Source: an uncultured Fibrobacter sp.
GTDB lineage: Bacteria; Fibrobacterota; Fibrobacteria; Fibrobacterales; Fibrobacteraceae
DNA length: 44,983 bases
NCBI RefSeq assembly: GCF_947166265.1
Contig: NZ_CAMVDO010000024.1
Coordinates: forward strand, 1 to 44,983
Direction: 5' to 3'
Shown: positions 26,464 through 34,893 of the stretch, one piece after another
Layout of the letters: each line of letters opens with the position of its first letter
How positions within the stretch are numbered: the first letter of the stretch is position 1
The notes under the pieces: generated by a model
Database searches by the model: none
What the model saw: only the letters and a program-made list of their open reading frames with translations
Told to the model about the DNA's origin: nothing
Translations under genes and position numbers: made by a program

Positions 26464-27573
26464 CTATTTTCGAATAATGTCTATAATCCTGTCGGTGCCT
26501 TCGTTATCGAGACCTGCGAACATCGGCAAACAAAGCACCTGGTCGGCAAGTTTGTGTGCTACAGGCAAGTTCTTCGGGTCGGCAGATTCCAGTCCCTTGT
26601 AGGCGCTGAACGTGCTGATGAGGGGGTAGAAGTAGCGGCGACCGTAAATGTTGTGCTCCCGCAGTTTGGCGTAAAGGGCGTCGCGGCTGATGCCGTATTC
26701 TTCGCTGATGAAAATCGGGAAGTAGGCGTAGTTGTGACGCACGCCTTCGATGTCCTTGAGGAAACGGATTCCAGGAATGTCCTTGAGGGCTGCGCGGTAC
26801 TTTTCGGCTATAGCCTTGCGTTTTGCGATGGCGTCATCGACCTGCTTTAGGTTCAGGAGCCCGTATGCGGCGCGGATTTCGTCCATCTTGCTGTTGATAC
26901 CCGGGGCAACGACGGTCGTTTCGCCGGCGAAACCGAAGTTCTTAAGGAAATCGATGCGCTTCTTGGTTGCTTCGTCATGACAGATGAGGGCTCCACCTTC
27001 AACGGTGTTGTAGACCTTGGTGGCGTGGAAACTGAGCGTACTCATGTCGCCGGCTTTCAAAACTGATTCGCCATCCTTCTTGACGCCGAAAGCGTGGGCT
27101 GCATCGTAGATAATTTTCAAACCGTAGATGTCTGCGATTTCCTGAATACGTTTCATGTTACAGGGGGTGCCATAGACATGTACGGGCATGATCGCCGTGG
27201 TGTGCGGCGTGATGGCGGCCTCGATCTTCTCGGGGTCGATGTTGCCGGTTTCTTCGTCTACATCCACGAAGACGGGCTTTAGACCGTTCCACCAAATAGA
27301 GTGCGTTGTCGCTACAAAGCTATAGGGAGTCGTAATGACTTCTCCGGTAATTCTCATTGCCTGCAAAGCGGTAATGAGGGGGAGAGTCCCGTTGGTGAAT
27401 AAACTGATATATTTAACACCGAGATAGTCAGCAAGTGCTTTTTCAAGTTCCTCATGGTAGTGACCATTGTTGGTCAACCATTTTCTATCCCAAATATCCT
27501 GAAGCATGGGGATAAAGTCTTCCAGTTTTGGAAGAAGGGGGGAAGTGACTGTAATTGTTTTATTCTCGCTCAT
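26464..27573 (-). CDS. DegT/DnrJ/EryC1/StrS-family sugar aminotransferase
   Basis: A 369-residue PLP enzyme that adds an amino group to a keto-sugar nucleotide. The PLP lysine is Lys186 in SFHATKVYNTVEGGAL; NGTLPLITAL, TTPYSFVATTHSIWWNG, IYDAAHAFGV and GINSKMDEIRAAYG are the other family blocks. From memory the N-terminus (TVTSPLLPKLEDFIPML) resembles VioA-type dTDP-4-keto-6-deoxyglucose aminotransferases, but exact assignment needs phylogeny. It sits between the flippase (six bases) and the acyltransferase. No dTDP-sugar synthesis genes (rmlA, rmlB) are in the window, so the substrate must be made elsewhere. Confidence 0.9.
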   Translation of the reverse strand: MSENKTITVTSPLLPKLEDFIPMLQDIWDRKWLTNNGHYHEELEKALADYLGVKYISLFTNGTLPLITALQAMRITGEVITTPYSFVATTHSIWWNGLKPVFVDVDEETGNIDPEKIEAAITPHTTAIMPVHVYGTPCNMKRIQEIADIYGLKIIYDAAHAFGVKKDGESVLKAGDMSTLSFHATKVYNTVEGGALICHDEATKKRIDFLKNFGFAGETTVVAPGINSKMDEIRAAYGLLNLKQVDDAIAKRKAIAEKYRAALKDIPGIRFLKDIEGVRHNYAYFPIFISEEYGISRDALYAKLREHNIYGRRYFYPLISTFSAYKGLESADPKNLPVAHKLADQVLCLPMFAGLDNEGTDRIIDIIRK

Positions 27574-27579
27574 AATAAT

Positions 27580-29037
27580 CTACGACTTGTTTTTCTTTTT
27601 ACTCAAAAGTTCCAGCAGTTCCTTGACTGTTTTCCTGTTAAATATACAATTGCTTGCGATGTAGTAAATGGCTCCTGCGGCAATTCCGAGTACGAGTTGT
27701 AGGGTGTATTCCTGTTCGGGGAGAATTCTTGTGGCACCCATGCAAATAGCGCCCATGACCAGGGAATTCAAAAGGGTCGGAATGTACATCTTGAGCTGGA
27801 TCCAAAGGCCGGCATTTAGCAATTTTCCGGAATAATAGGTGTTTATCACAAGTCCAAAACAGGTGCCGACCCATTGGCTAAAGCAGATGGCGATAATCCC
27901 ATGAGGAATGGCGATGCAAAGAATGATTATTCCTACAATTTTCTTGATAACTTCTAGTTTCAGAAATAAATCGGACCGTCCCATAACTTGCAGAATATTT
28001 AAGTTGATCGCATGTACGGGATACCACATTTGGGCAAGGCAGATGATTTGTAGAATGAGAATGGCGTTGACCCATTTATCCGTAAGGACCAAGAGAATGA
28101 ACGGCTTTGCAACAGCACTAAGGCCAATCATTAGGGGAAATATGACTAGGGTTGCCATATTCAAAAACTTTAAATATCCTGTCCGCAACTTGTCAGGGTC
28201 GTTTTGAATTTTACTCAAGACGGGGTAGGTGACTCTCTGGAAAATGCCCGTGATATTGGAAGACGGGAAGTTCGCAAAATGATTTGCCCTGCTGTAGTTT
28301 CCTAATGTGCCCGCAGAGAAGACCTTGCCGATAATTAAGTCGTAGATGTTTTCGTACAGGGTGTTCAGTAAACCCGAAACCAAAAGTTTAGAGCCGAAAC
28401 CGAACATATTCTTGAAAGAGGACTTGTTGAAAAAGGTCTTGGGTCGCCAATGAACCAAAGTCCAGAATAGCACCACTCTCGAGGATGTTGTCGTTATTTG
28501 TTGGACGACGAGTGACCATACGCCTAGCCCATTGTATGCGCAGACAAGGCCGGCCGTTCCACCTATAATGGCTCCGATGAGGGAAACCTTGGCAAGTGTT
28601 TTGAAATTCAGATCAATCGTCAGGTTAAGGCGCTGGATTGACCCGAAGGCCTGTATAATTAAGTTGATGGCGAGAATTCTCAGAATGTCTGAGAGCTGAG
28701 GCATTCCGTAGAATTGGGCGATGAAGGGGGCCGCTAGGAATATTATTCCGTAGCATGCGCCTGCCATAAAAATATTGAAGAAAAATACGGTCGCTTTGTC
28801 GGCTTCGTTGCGGTCTGGCTTGCGTATGAGGGCGTTGCCGAAACCACTGTCGATGAAGGTCTGACTTACTGCCATGAAAATGGCGAGCATGGCGATCATG
28901 CCGTAGTCGTTTGGCGTCAACAGTCTTGCGAGGAGTATGCCGAAAAGAAATTGTACGCCTTGCGTAGAGAATCTTTCTATGGCGCTCCAGATGACACCTT
29001 TGAATGTTTTTTGCTTCAAAGACATAAGCGTCTTCAA
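27580..29037 (-). CDS. Wzx/WzxC-family polysaccharide flippase
   Basis: A 485-residue protein with about 14 membrane helices in the PST/MATE arrangement. The opening TFKGVIWSAIERFSTQGVQF then LLARLLTPNDYGMIAM is typical of WzxC/TuaB-like exporters that flip lipid-linked oligosaccharides across the inner membrane. IDSGFGNALIRK and a conserved region around FSAGTLGNYSRANHFANFP also fit. The tail is lysine-rich (SKKKNKS). ATG at 29037 is used; an internal ATG at 29025 (MSLKQKTFKG) would also work. Lies between the CotH lipoprotein and the aminotransferase. With the Wzy-like protein at the operon end it forms the export and polymerisation pair. Confidence 0.92.
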   Translation of the reverse strand: MKTLMSLKQKTFKGVIWSAIERFSTQGVQFLFGILLARLLTPNDYGMIAMLAIFMAVSQTFIDSGFGNALIRKPDRNEADKATVFFFNIFMAGACYGIIFLAAPFIAQFYGMPQLSDILRILAINLIIQAFGSIQRLNLTIDLNFKTLAKVSLIGAIIGGTAGLVCAYNGLGVWSLVVQQITTTSSRVVLFWTLVHWRPKTFFNKSSFKNMFGFGSKLLVSGLLNTLYENIYDLIIGKVFSAGTLGNYSRANHFANFPSSNITGIFQRVTYPVLSKIQNDPDKLRTGYLKFLNMATLVIFPLMIGLSAVAKPFILLVLTDKWVNAILILQIICLAQMWYPVHAINLNILQVMGRSDLFLKLEVIKKIVGIIILCIAIPHGIIAICFSQWVGTCFGLVINTYYSGKLLNAGLWIQLKMYIPTLLNSLVMGAICMGATRILPEQEYTLQLVLGIAAGAIYYIASNCIFNRKTVKELLELLSKKKNKS

Positions 29038-29046
29038 AATATAGAA

Positions 29047-30312
29047 TTATATGTTCTCGTCAATCCACTGGATTCGTTGTTCTATCCAGTATTTTAGAGT
29101 GTCTACGGCTTCCTGGTAATTACTGAACTTTCTAAAAAAGGGAAAGCCGCTGTCGGTTTCGAGAACAGGCCATCTTTTGAACTCGTTTTGCGATGCTTTT
29201 GATAGCTTTTTCGATATGGAATCAATGGAATCCAGGGTGGCTGCAAACGCTGCTCGATTCTTTTTCCAAAAGTTCTTTACTTGCGCTTCGTAAGCCTTGT
29301 TCTTGAAAAGGAATCGGTCCCAACCGTATTTACGAATGAACCATTGGTCAGGTCCGCTTTTTTCATCTCTCGAATTTCCGTAGCCTAGGTCGAAATCCCA
29401 TACCGGTCCCATTTTTAGGGGGGAGTCTTTTTCCCAGGTAATAAAAATGCTTCGTCGATGTCCGTCGATATTCTTTGTAAATTCCTGTATCCAGTAGTAT
29501 CTTACAAAATCTTCGATGTCGATCCAGTGGGCGATGCTGTCTATGTCGTAAATATCCTTGGATTGTAGAAAATGCTCGAAATGATTGATGTGGTCTTCGA
29601 GAAGTTTTTGGGAATATGTACTGGGTTCCTTGGGCTGGTTGAATTTGAAAATATAATTTAGACTAGAGGTGAAGAGGATTCCGTCAGTAGTTGTTTCGGA
29701 AGTCTTTTCAAAGAGAAAACTCGAGTCGTCTTTAGGGATGTTGACTCGGCTTTCGGAAACCTTGACATGCTCGACTAGAAGGTATATTCCTAGGTATTGT
29801 CGATTGAGGTACAGTTCAATGAAACGGCATTTGGGATAGTATTCATCACCGAGAATTCCTGCAAGCTGATAGGTGATGTAGTTTTGCAACATGGACTTGT
29901 CGCGAAAGTTGGAGATCAGGTCCCACTCCTTGTCCTTGGGCATCCCGAGCAGGGAATCCTTTTCGGCAAGTTTGATTTTGTATCCATATTTCGTCATGAC
30001 GAAACTGGAATTACCGCGTCCTCTGATTGTGTGGCTCAAAATAGGTCCGGAAGGCTTATCTTTGTCGTAGAATTGCAGGTATGCTGGAATTTTTGTTTCC
30101 TTGTCGTTAATTTGCTTGAAATTCTCGGTCTCGATGACTAGACGAGGTAACCCTGCGTAGGGGTATTCCGAATCATCTAAAGGCAGGTAAGATTCCTCTG
30201 AAGCAGTAGACGAATAATTGTCCCAGGTCCCACAGGAACTAAGGGTATATACGGTAAAAATGAAGAATAGGGGAGAAAGAACAAACAGAAGCTTCTGAAA
30301 CAGGCGCTTCAT
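29047..30312 (-). CDS. CotH-kinase family lipoprotein
   Basis: A 421-residue lipoprotein (lipobox TLSSC, Cys27) made up mostly of one CotH domain. HTIRGRGNSSF is the ATP-binding loop, LGIYLLVEHVKVS carries a conserved Glu-His pair, NIDGHRRSIFI is the catalytic-loop region and GPVWDFDLGYGN the metal-binding Asp motif, so it looks like an active atypical kinase. Spore CotH proteins phosphorylate serines on secreted proteins. Here the gene is second in the glycan operon, ten bases after tagD and ten before wzx, so it may modify an envelope protein or the glycan. It is not a close copy of the lamin-tail CotH protein at 9814. Confidence 0.87.
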   Translation of the reverse strand: MKRLFQKLLFVLSPLFFIFTVYTLSSCGTWDNYSSTASEESYLPLDDSEYPYAGLPRLVIETENFKQINDKETKIPAYLQFYDKDKPSGPILSHTIRGRGNSSFVMTKYGYKIKLAEKDSLLGMPKDKEWDLISNFRDKSMLQNYITYQLAGILGDEYYPKCRFIELYLNRQYLGIYLLVEHVKVSESRVNIPKDDSSFLFEKTSETTTDGILFTSSLNYIFKFNQPKEPSTYSQKLLEDHINHFEHFLQSKDIYDIDSIAHWIDIEDFVRYYWIQEFTKNIDGHRRSIFITWEKDSPLKMGPVWDFDLGYGNSRDEKSGPDQWFIRKYGWDRFLFKNKAYEAQVKNFWKKNRAAFAATLDSIDSISKKLSKASQNEFKRWPVLETDSGFPFFRKFSNYQEAVDTLKYWIEQRIQWIDENI

Positions 30313-30322
30313 TGTTTATCTG

Positions 30323-30721
30323 CTATTTCTTTAAAGATTCCAGATCTTTTTTGATTTGGGTGGTGCTAATTTCGGGGGTCCGTTCCAAATAGACGACTTC
30401 GCAGTAGTCCTTGAGAAAATCGAATTTGCCCTTCCAGTCATCGCCCATTACAAAAGTGTCTACGTGATATTCCTTGACGTCCGTCTTCTTTTGATCCCAG
30501 TTTTCTTCGGGGATGACGAGGTCTACATATCGGACCGCTTCCAGGAGTTGTTTGCGCTTTTCGTAGCTGAAATAGCACTTTTTCTTTTTCTGGTTCCAGT
30601 TGAATTCGTCGGTCGACAGTGCTACAATAAGATAATCACCCAAAGCCTTGGCTCGTTTCAGCAGGTTGATGTGGCCGTAATGCAACAAATCAAATGTTCC
30701 ATAAGTGATTATCTTTTTCAT
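30323..30721 (-). CDS. tagD: Glycerol-3-phosphate cytidylyltransferase (TagD-like)
   Basis: A 132-residue enzyme making CDP-glycerol from CTP and glycerol 3-phosphate. It matches B. subtilis TagD over almost its whole length as I recall it: TYGTFDLLHYGHINLL with the HxGH nucleotide site (His14, His17), DYLIVALSTDEFN, VMGDDWKGKFDFLKD, CEVVYLERTPEISTT with Arg114 and the RTxxISTT loop. Length is the same as in Gram-positive teichoic acid loci. First gene of the minus operon, with a good promoter match directly upstream. No TagB/TagF-type glycerophosphotransferase is nearby; the two LicD proteins are the obvious users of CDP-glycerol. Specificity for glycerol over ribitol rests on similarity. 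Confidence 0.92.
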   Translation of the reverse strand: MKKIITYGTFDLLHYGHINLLKRAKALGDYLIVALSTDEFNWNQKKKKCYFSYEKRKQLLEAVRYVDLVIPEENWDQKKTDVKEYHVDTFVMGDDWKGKFDFLKDYCEVVYLERTPEISTTQIKKDLESLKK

Positions 30722-30729
30722 GATGTGTA

Positions 30730-30760
30730 CAAATATAGATAATCGTTATGGATTTTCCAA
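30730..30760 (-). promoter_or_regulatory. Promoter of the minus-strand polysaccharide operon
   Basis: Read on the minus strand: TTGG (30760-30757), a 19-base spacer, then TATATTTG (30737-30730), then eight bases to the tagD ATG. This matches the Bacteroidota consensus TTTG-N19/20-TAnnTTTG closely. Transcription would start within a few bases of the start codon, so the mRNA would have almost no leader. Confidence 0.55.
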
Positions 30761-30811
30761 CCAACTGAACCTGTAGGATAGCCCTTTTTATTAAATTGTA
30801 GCTATATTACT

Positions 30812-31642
30812 GTGAATCGATACCTTTTTTTAAGAATATTTTTCGCTTGTGCCCTTGCCTTGGGGCATTTTGTCCACGCCCGCGAGACTGTTACCCCTGT
30901 TCATGCTCCCGAAAGCTACGCCCTATTGGGGGGAGTGGGTGAACTTCGCGACGATGTTTACAGTGCGGATTTGAATATGGCGGGTGAGTTTGCCCCTTGT
31001 AACTGCTTTAGCGTGTACGGCGATTTTTCTTACCGTCTTGTAAGTTACCTGTGGGATACGGAATTTCATGATCAACGTCATGAGGCTTTGAATCTGCATG
31101 TCAATGGACTGAATGAATCTTACTTGGGAGTCAAAATGATGCCGTTCCCTTTTTGGGGCGTCGATGTCAGTTGGAGACTTCCTCCCCGTGAAGGCTCGCG
31201 GGAAAATCGATTTCACCGGTTCGGAATATCGCCTTTCGGACTTTATGAAGTTTCGCGAAATATGGAACTTGGCGCGGCTCTTGAATACTATACGTTTCTT
31301 GAAAAGCAGAATTTCCAGTCGGGTGATGAACTCGGTGCGAAGGCCTCCATTTCCTGGAAATTGCTCTGGGACCGTGCAGACCGTTCAGGATTCCGGCTAG
31401 ATTATGTGTTTCTATATCGCTTGCGTATCCAGGAATCGGAAAACTTGAATATGGATCGGCCGTATCGAAAAATGGATGACCTGTATCGTGGTTTCAAGAT
31501 GCGGCTGGATGCCGGACGCTATTTTTCGTTGCGAGGTAATTCTCTCGGAGTGGCCTTGTTTTATGAAATGGCTCGCGGCTACTTGTTTGGAATGGAAACG
31601 GGGCATACGTTGGGACTTTATGCAAAATTCTTGTTCTTATAA
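30812..31642 (+). CDS. Putative outer-membrane beta-barrel protein, function unknown
   Basis: A 276-residue exported protein starting at GTG 30812 with a signal peptide (FLRIFFACALALGHFVHA). The mature part alternates polar and hydrophobic residues in short strands separated by charged turns (FSVYGDFSYRLVSYLWDT, MELGAALEYYTFLEK, SLGVALFYEMARGYLF) and ends in a hydrophobic strand with terminal FLFL, all typical of small outer-membrane barrels. I recognise no specific family. It is divergent from tagD across a 90-base gap, and its 3' end overlaps the oxidoreductase by 23 bases, implying coupled translation. The barrel call is from pattern only. Confidence 0.65.
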   Translation: MNRYLFLRIFFACALALGHFVHARETVTPVHAPESYALLGGVGELRDDVYSADLNMAGEFAPCNCFSVYGDFSYRLVSYLWDTEFHDQRHEALNLHVNGLNESYLGVKMMPFPFWGVDVSWRLPPREGSRENRFHRFGISPFGLYEVSRNMELGAALEYYTFLEKQNFQSGDELGAKASISWKLLWDRADRSGFRLDYVFLYRLRIQESENLNMDRPYRKMDDLYRGFKMRLDAGRYFSLRGNSLGVALFYEMARGYLFGMETGHTLGLYAKFLFL

Positions 31643-32567
31643 GGCAATCCTGATTGGTAATGGAACTATGGGACAGCGGCATAGGCGGCTGTTCGAAGAA
31701 GATGGAGTCGAATTCATCGGAGTCGCGGACACTACAGTCGAAGCGGCGACTCTGTTCGAACAAGTCGTTGCAGGAAAAATTTCGCCTGACTTCGCCGTAA
31801 TTGCATCGCCTGCCGAAACGCACGACGAATACGTCAAGAAATGCATTGAAATCATGCTCCCGGTGCTTGTGGAAAAGCCGGTGTCGATCTCGGCAATGGC
31901 AGCCATGGAATACCAGAAACTTGCCTTGGAACGTAACGCCTTTGTATTTGTCGGTCATTCGGAACGCTACAACCCTGCAATTGAAGAATTTGTAAAGACC
32001 GACTTTTGCAAGGAAATGCAGAATCGCTTGAAATTCTGGTACCTTCAGAAACAAGATGCCTTTCCGGTCTGCTTTAAGTTTACGCGAACGCATGGATTTT
32101 CGCCGCGTAACCGCGATGTCCCCGTGGAACTGGACCTGATGATCCACGACATGGACTTGCTCTGTTACTTTGTGGACAAGAACGCCATGATGTACCAGTC
32201 ATTTCACTGCGAAGAATTGTCTGAGGACCGTGTGCATGCTTTCTATGACTTGAGAACGTTGACTGCTGAATTTATAGCAGACCGAAACTCCGCCTCTGAT
32301 TCCCGCACGGTTGAAATTTCGATGAACGGTCGCTCCGTAATATTGGATTTGGGGGCCTATCGCAATGGCAATCCGGCGTATGCGCTACAAAAGGAGCACC
32401 TGGCTTTTCTAAATTATTTGAACTCTTATAAGAATACTGCGGAAGATGAAGATCCCGAATACGATTGGTATGGTAGCATTTACGATGCCTGCCATGCGGT
32501 CATAATGGTCTCTTTGATTGATGAAGTGTACAAAAATGGGAGAGCGAATGAAATTGATGCAAAATAA
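31620..32567 (+). CDS. Gfo/Idh/MocA-family NAD(P)-dependent oxidoreductase
   Basis: A 315-residue sugar or sugar-nucleotide oxidoreductase. The start is placed at ATG 31620 so the Rossmann strand KAILIGNGTMGQRHRRLF is near the N-terminus; longer reading would intrude far into the upstream gene. VIASPAETHDEYV, the LVEKPVS motif whose Lys is catalytic, GHSERYNPAI and LDLMIHDMDLL (His in the active site) follow in order. The last two recall UDP-N-acetylglucosamine 3-dehydrogenases such as GnnA, but no partner aminotransferase is next to it here. It overlaps the SppA-like gene by 20 bases. Function in envelope sugar synthesis is likely; the exact substrate is uncertain. Confidence 0.83.
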   Translation: MQNSCSYKAILIGNGTMGQRHRRLFEEDGVEFIGVADTTVEAATLFEQVVAGKISPDFAVIASPAETHDEYVKKCIEIMLPVLVEKPVSISAMAAMEYQKLALERNAFVFVGHSERYNPAIEEFVKTDFCKEMQNRLKFWYLQKQDAFPVCFKFTRTHGFSPRNRDVPVELDLMIHDMDLLCYFVDKNAMMYQSFHCEELSEDRVHAFYDLRTLTAEFIADRNSASDSRTVEISMNGRSVILDLGAYRNGNPAYALQKEHLAFLNYLNSYKNTAEDEDPEYDWYGSIYDACHAVIMVSLIDEVYKNGRANEIDAK

Positions 32568-34893
32568 GGTTGTGCCTGCGTTTGTCCTGTTCTGTGCAGC
32601 GCTTGCCTTCGCCTATATTCCCGGAGAATCGGGGTTTGTCTCGCTCGATAATGAACACGGTATTTGGGGAAACCCAGCGGGGCTCACGGCATTTGATTCC
32701 AAGGGAGCACTTGTTGGCTACGACTATGATAACGAAGTCAAGAATTTTCGTATTGGCGGAAACCTGGAACATTGGGCGGCCGCGTTCGACTACGTGCAAG
32801 GCCCGAATCGTCTTGACGTTTCCCATTGGAGCTTGACTCATGGGAACGATTTGTGGAACCGGATGATTTTTGTCGGAGAACGTGTTAATGCCGTACGCAG
32901 CGCCGCTTTCACGGGAACGGAATGGAGCCTGGATCTTGGTGTTCTCTTGCGTCCGTTTCAGTTCCTTTCGTTGGGGTATTCTTGCGACAATGTGCTTTAT
33001 GGGGGACCTAAGGCTCCAAGCCGCATACAGAACCTAGGGGCGACTCTTCGTTTTGGCCCGCTGATGAGCGTAAGCTACGATGTGGAGGATTTTGAAAACC
33101 ATCGGCTGCTTGTGGAATTGGGCTTGTATGGCGCCCGTTGGGGGCTCCGCATTCCTCTTTACGGTGATGACGAGTACCGGTTGACTTTGTCGCTATCCCT
33201 GGGGGGCTACAATAACGTAGCGGTACATGTATACGATGACTTGCTGCCAAAGGGCGGGGCTTGGGGGTATCACAGCGCTCGTAATCCCAATGCCTCCATG
33301 GCCGCGCAGATTATTCGCGTTCCGCTCGATATGGATGTTTCCGAAACCGAAGATGAATTTGCATTCTTTAGAAAGAGTTCCATTTGCATTTGGCACGTTC
33401 GCAACCTGTTCGAACACATGCTGCGTGACCCTGCCTGTGGCCTCGTGATTCTCGATTTTTCGGGATACAAGGGAAATATTGGAATCTCTAGCGAAATTGA
33501 CCGTTACGTGAAAAAGCTCAAGGCTCGCGGAAGCAAGATCGTTGCCTATATGGATGATATCCGCCCTGCGGTGTTGCTCGCTTCTGCCCACGTGGACCGT
33601 ATCGTGGTTGAGCCTTCGGCGCACATGAATTGGCGTGGCCTTGGGGGTAACGTTCTTTTTTACAAGGGATTTTTCGACAAGCTCGGCGTGAAGGTGGAAT
33701 TCTTGCGCCATGGCAAGTACAAGTCGGCGGTTGAACCGTACATTGCCGATTCTATGTCGGCGGAGTCCCGGGCAAATATGGATACCTTGTATAGCGACTT
33801 GTGGACTGCGTTGCAAAGTTACATATCGATGCGCCATGTCAACGCTACGGTGAGTGCAGGGAAGGCTTTTGCCCATTTGGATTCGCTTGCAAGCGAACCT
33901 TTGGTGACGGCGTCTGCTGCAAAGCGTGCGGGGCTTGTCGACACGTTGCTCTATATAGATCAGGTGCCCTCGTATGCGTTAAAGACGTTCTTTGGAATTG
34001 ACTACCCGAATGCGGCGTATCGCACGTGGGCTCCAAACGACAAGAAGATTTTCGATGAAAGCTGGGCGCACCGGACATCGATTGCTCTCCTCAATATCGA
34101 CGGAACGATTGATTCCAAAATGGAACGCTCCGTGCTGGAATCGTTGCGTAAGTTGCCTTCGACTGGCGCCGAGGCCTTGATTGTACGCATTTCTTCTCCG
34201 GGTGGATCTGCTATCGCCTCCGATAAAATTTGGGCGGCCCTTCGTCATGTCAGTGAACTTGGAATTCCCGTAGTTTCCAGTATCGGTTATATGGGCGCAT
34301 CCGGCGGGTACTATATCGCTTGCGCGGGGGATGTTATATTGGCAGAGCCGATGGCGATTGTCGGAAGTATCGGAATTTATGGCGGAAAGATTGATGTTTC
34401 GGGACTGATGTCGAAATTAGGACTCAAGGCGGAACCGGTCAAGACGCATGAATATGCGGATGCCACTACGTTTACCCGTCCCTGGACTGATCGTGAAAAG
34501 GCCGCCTTGCAGGAATATATGGATGAGTTCTACGATCGCTTTACGGGAGTCGTGGCGAATGCGACTGGAATTCCTAAGGCGACGGTAGATACCGCGTACG
34601 GCGGAGGTCGCGTGATGATTGGTATCAAGGCTTTGCAGGCGGGGCTGGTGCATGGCCTTGGCGGAATCGACGATGCAATTGCTGCGGCTAAGAAACTTGC
34701 GAATATCGATGAATCGACCGATATTGATCTTGAAATTCTGGGCTCGGGCAGTTCGATTTCTATTCCCGCTTTGAATTCTAAGTTGAACATGGATTTTTCT
34801 GACTGGAAGGATTTTATTTACGACCTGAGTCGCCCGCAGCTTTGGGCAATCGAGCCGGTCTTTTTGGAATCTTCCTTACTGGGTGTTGAGTAA
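32548..34893 (+). CDS. sppA: SppA-type signal peptide peptidase fused to an N-terminal barrel-like domain
   Basis: A protein of about 781 residues. The start at 32548 is preferred since GGGAG precedes it and a signal peptide follows (VVPAFVLFCAALAFA); upstream ATGs at 32521 and 32536 are possible. Residues about 25-265 look like a beta-barrel segment (GESGFVSLDNEHGIWGNPAG, LLRPFQFLSLGYSCDNVLYG, LTLSLSLGGYNNVAVHVY), not part of ordinary SppA. The tandem SppA domains follow: Lys392 in HGKYKSAVEPY is the general base and Ser585 in YMGASGGYYIA the nucleophile, as in E. coli SppA. Both catalytic residues are present. A signal peptide plus barrel suggests the protease faces the periplasm at the outer membrane. 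Shares one base with the CNNM gene. Confidence 0.85.
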   Translation: MKLMQNKVVPAFVLFCAALAFAYIPGESGFVSLDNEHGIWGNPAGLTAFDSKGALVGYDYDNEVKNFRIGGNLEHWAAAFDYVQGPNRLDVSHWSLTHGNDLWNRMIFVGERVNAVRSAAFTGTEWSLDLGVLLRPFQFLSLGYSCDNVLYGGPKAPSRIQNLGATLRFGPLMSVSYDVEDFENHRLLVELGLYGARWGLRIPLYGDDEYRLTLSLSLGGYNNVAVHVYDDLLPKGGAWGYHSARNPNASMAAQIIRVPLDMDVSETEDEFAFFRKSSICIWHVRNLFEHMLRDPACGLVILDFSGYKGNIGISSEIDRYVKKLKARGSKIVAYMDDIRPAVLLASAHVDRIVVEPSAHMNWRGLGGNVLFYKGFFDKLGVKVEFLRHGKYKSAVEPYIADSMSAESRANMDTLYSDLWTALQSYISMRHVNATVSAGKAFAHLDSLASEPLVTASAAKRAGLVDTLLYIDQVPSYALKTFFGIDYPNAAYRTWAPNDKKIFDESWAHRTSIALLNIDGTIDSKMERSVLESLRKLPSTGAEALIVRISSPGGSAIASDKIWAALRHVSELGIPVVSSIGYMGASGGYYIACAGDVILAEPMAIVGSIGIYGGKIDVSGLMSKLGLKAEPVKTHEYADATTFTRPWTDREKAALQEYMDEFYDRFTGVVANATGIPKATVDTAYGGGRVMIGIKALQAGLVHGLGGIDDAIAAAKKLANIDESTDIDLEILGSGSSISIPALNSKLNMDFSDWKDFIYDLSRPQLWAIEPVFLESSLLGVE

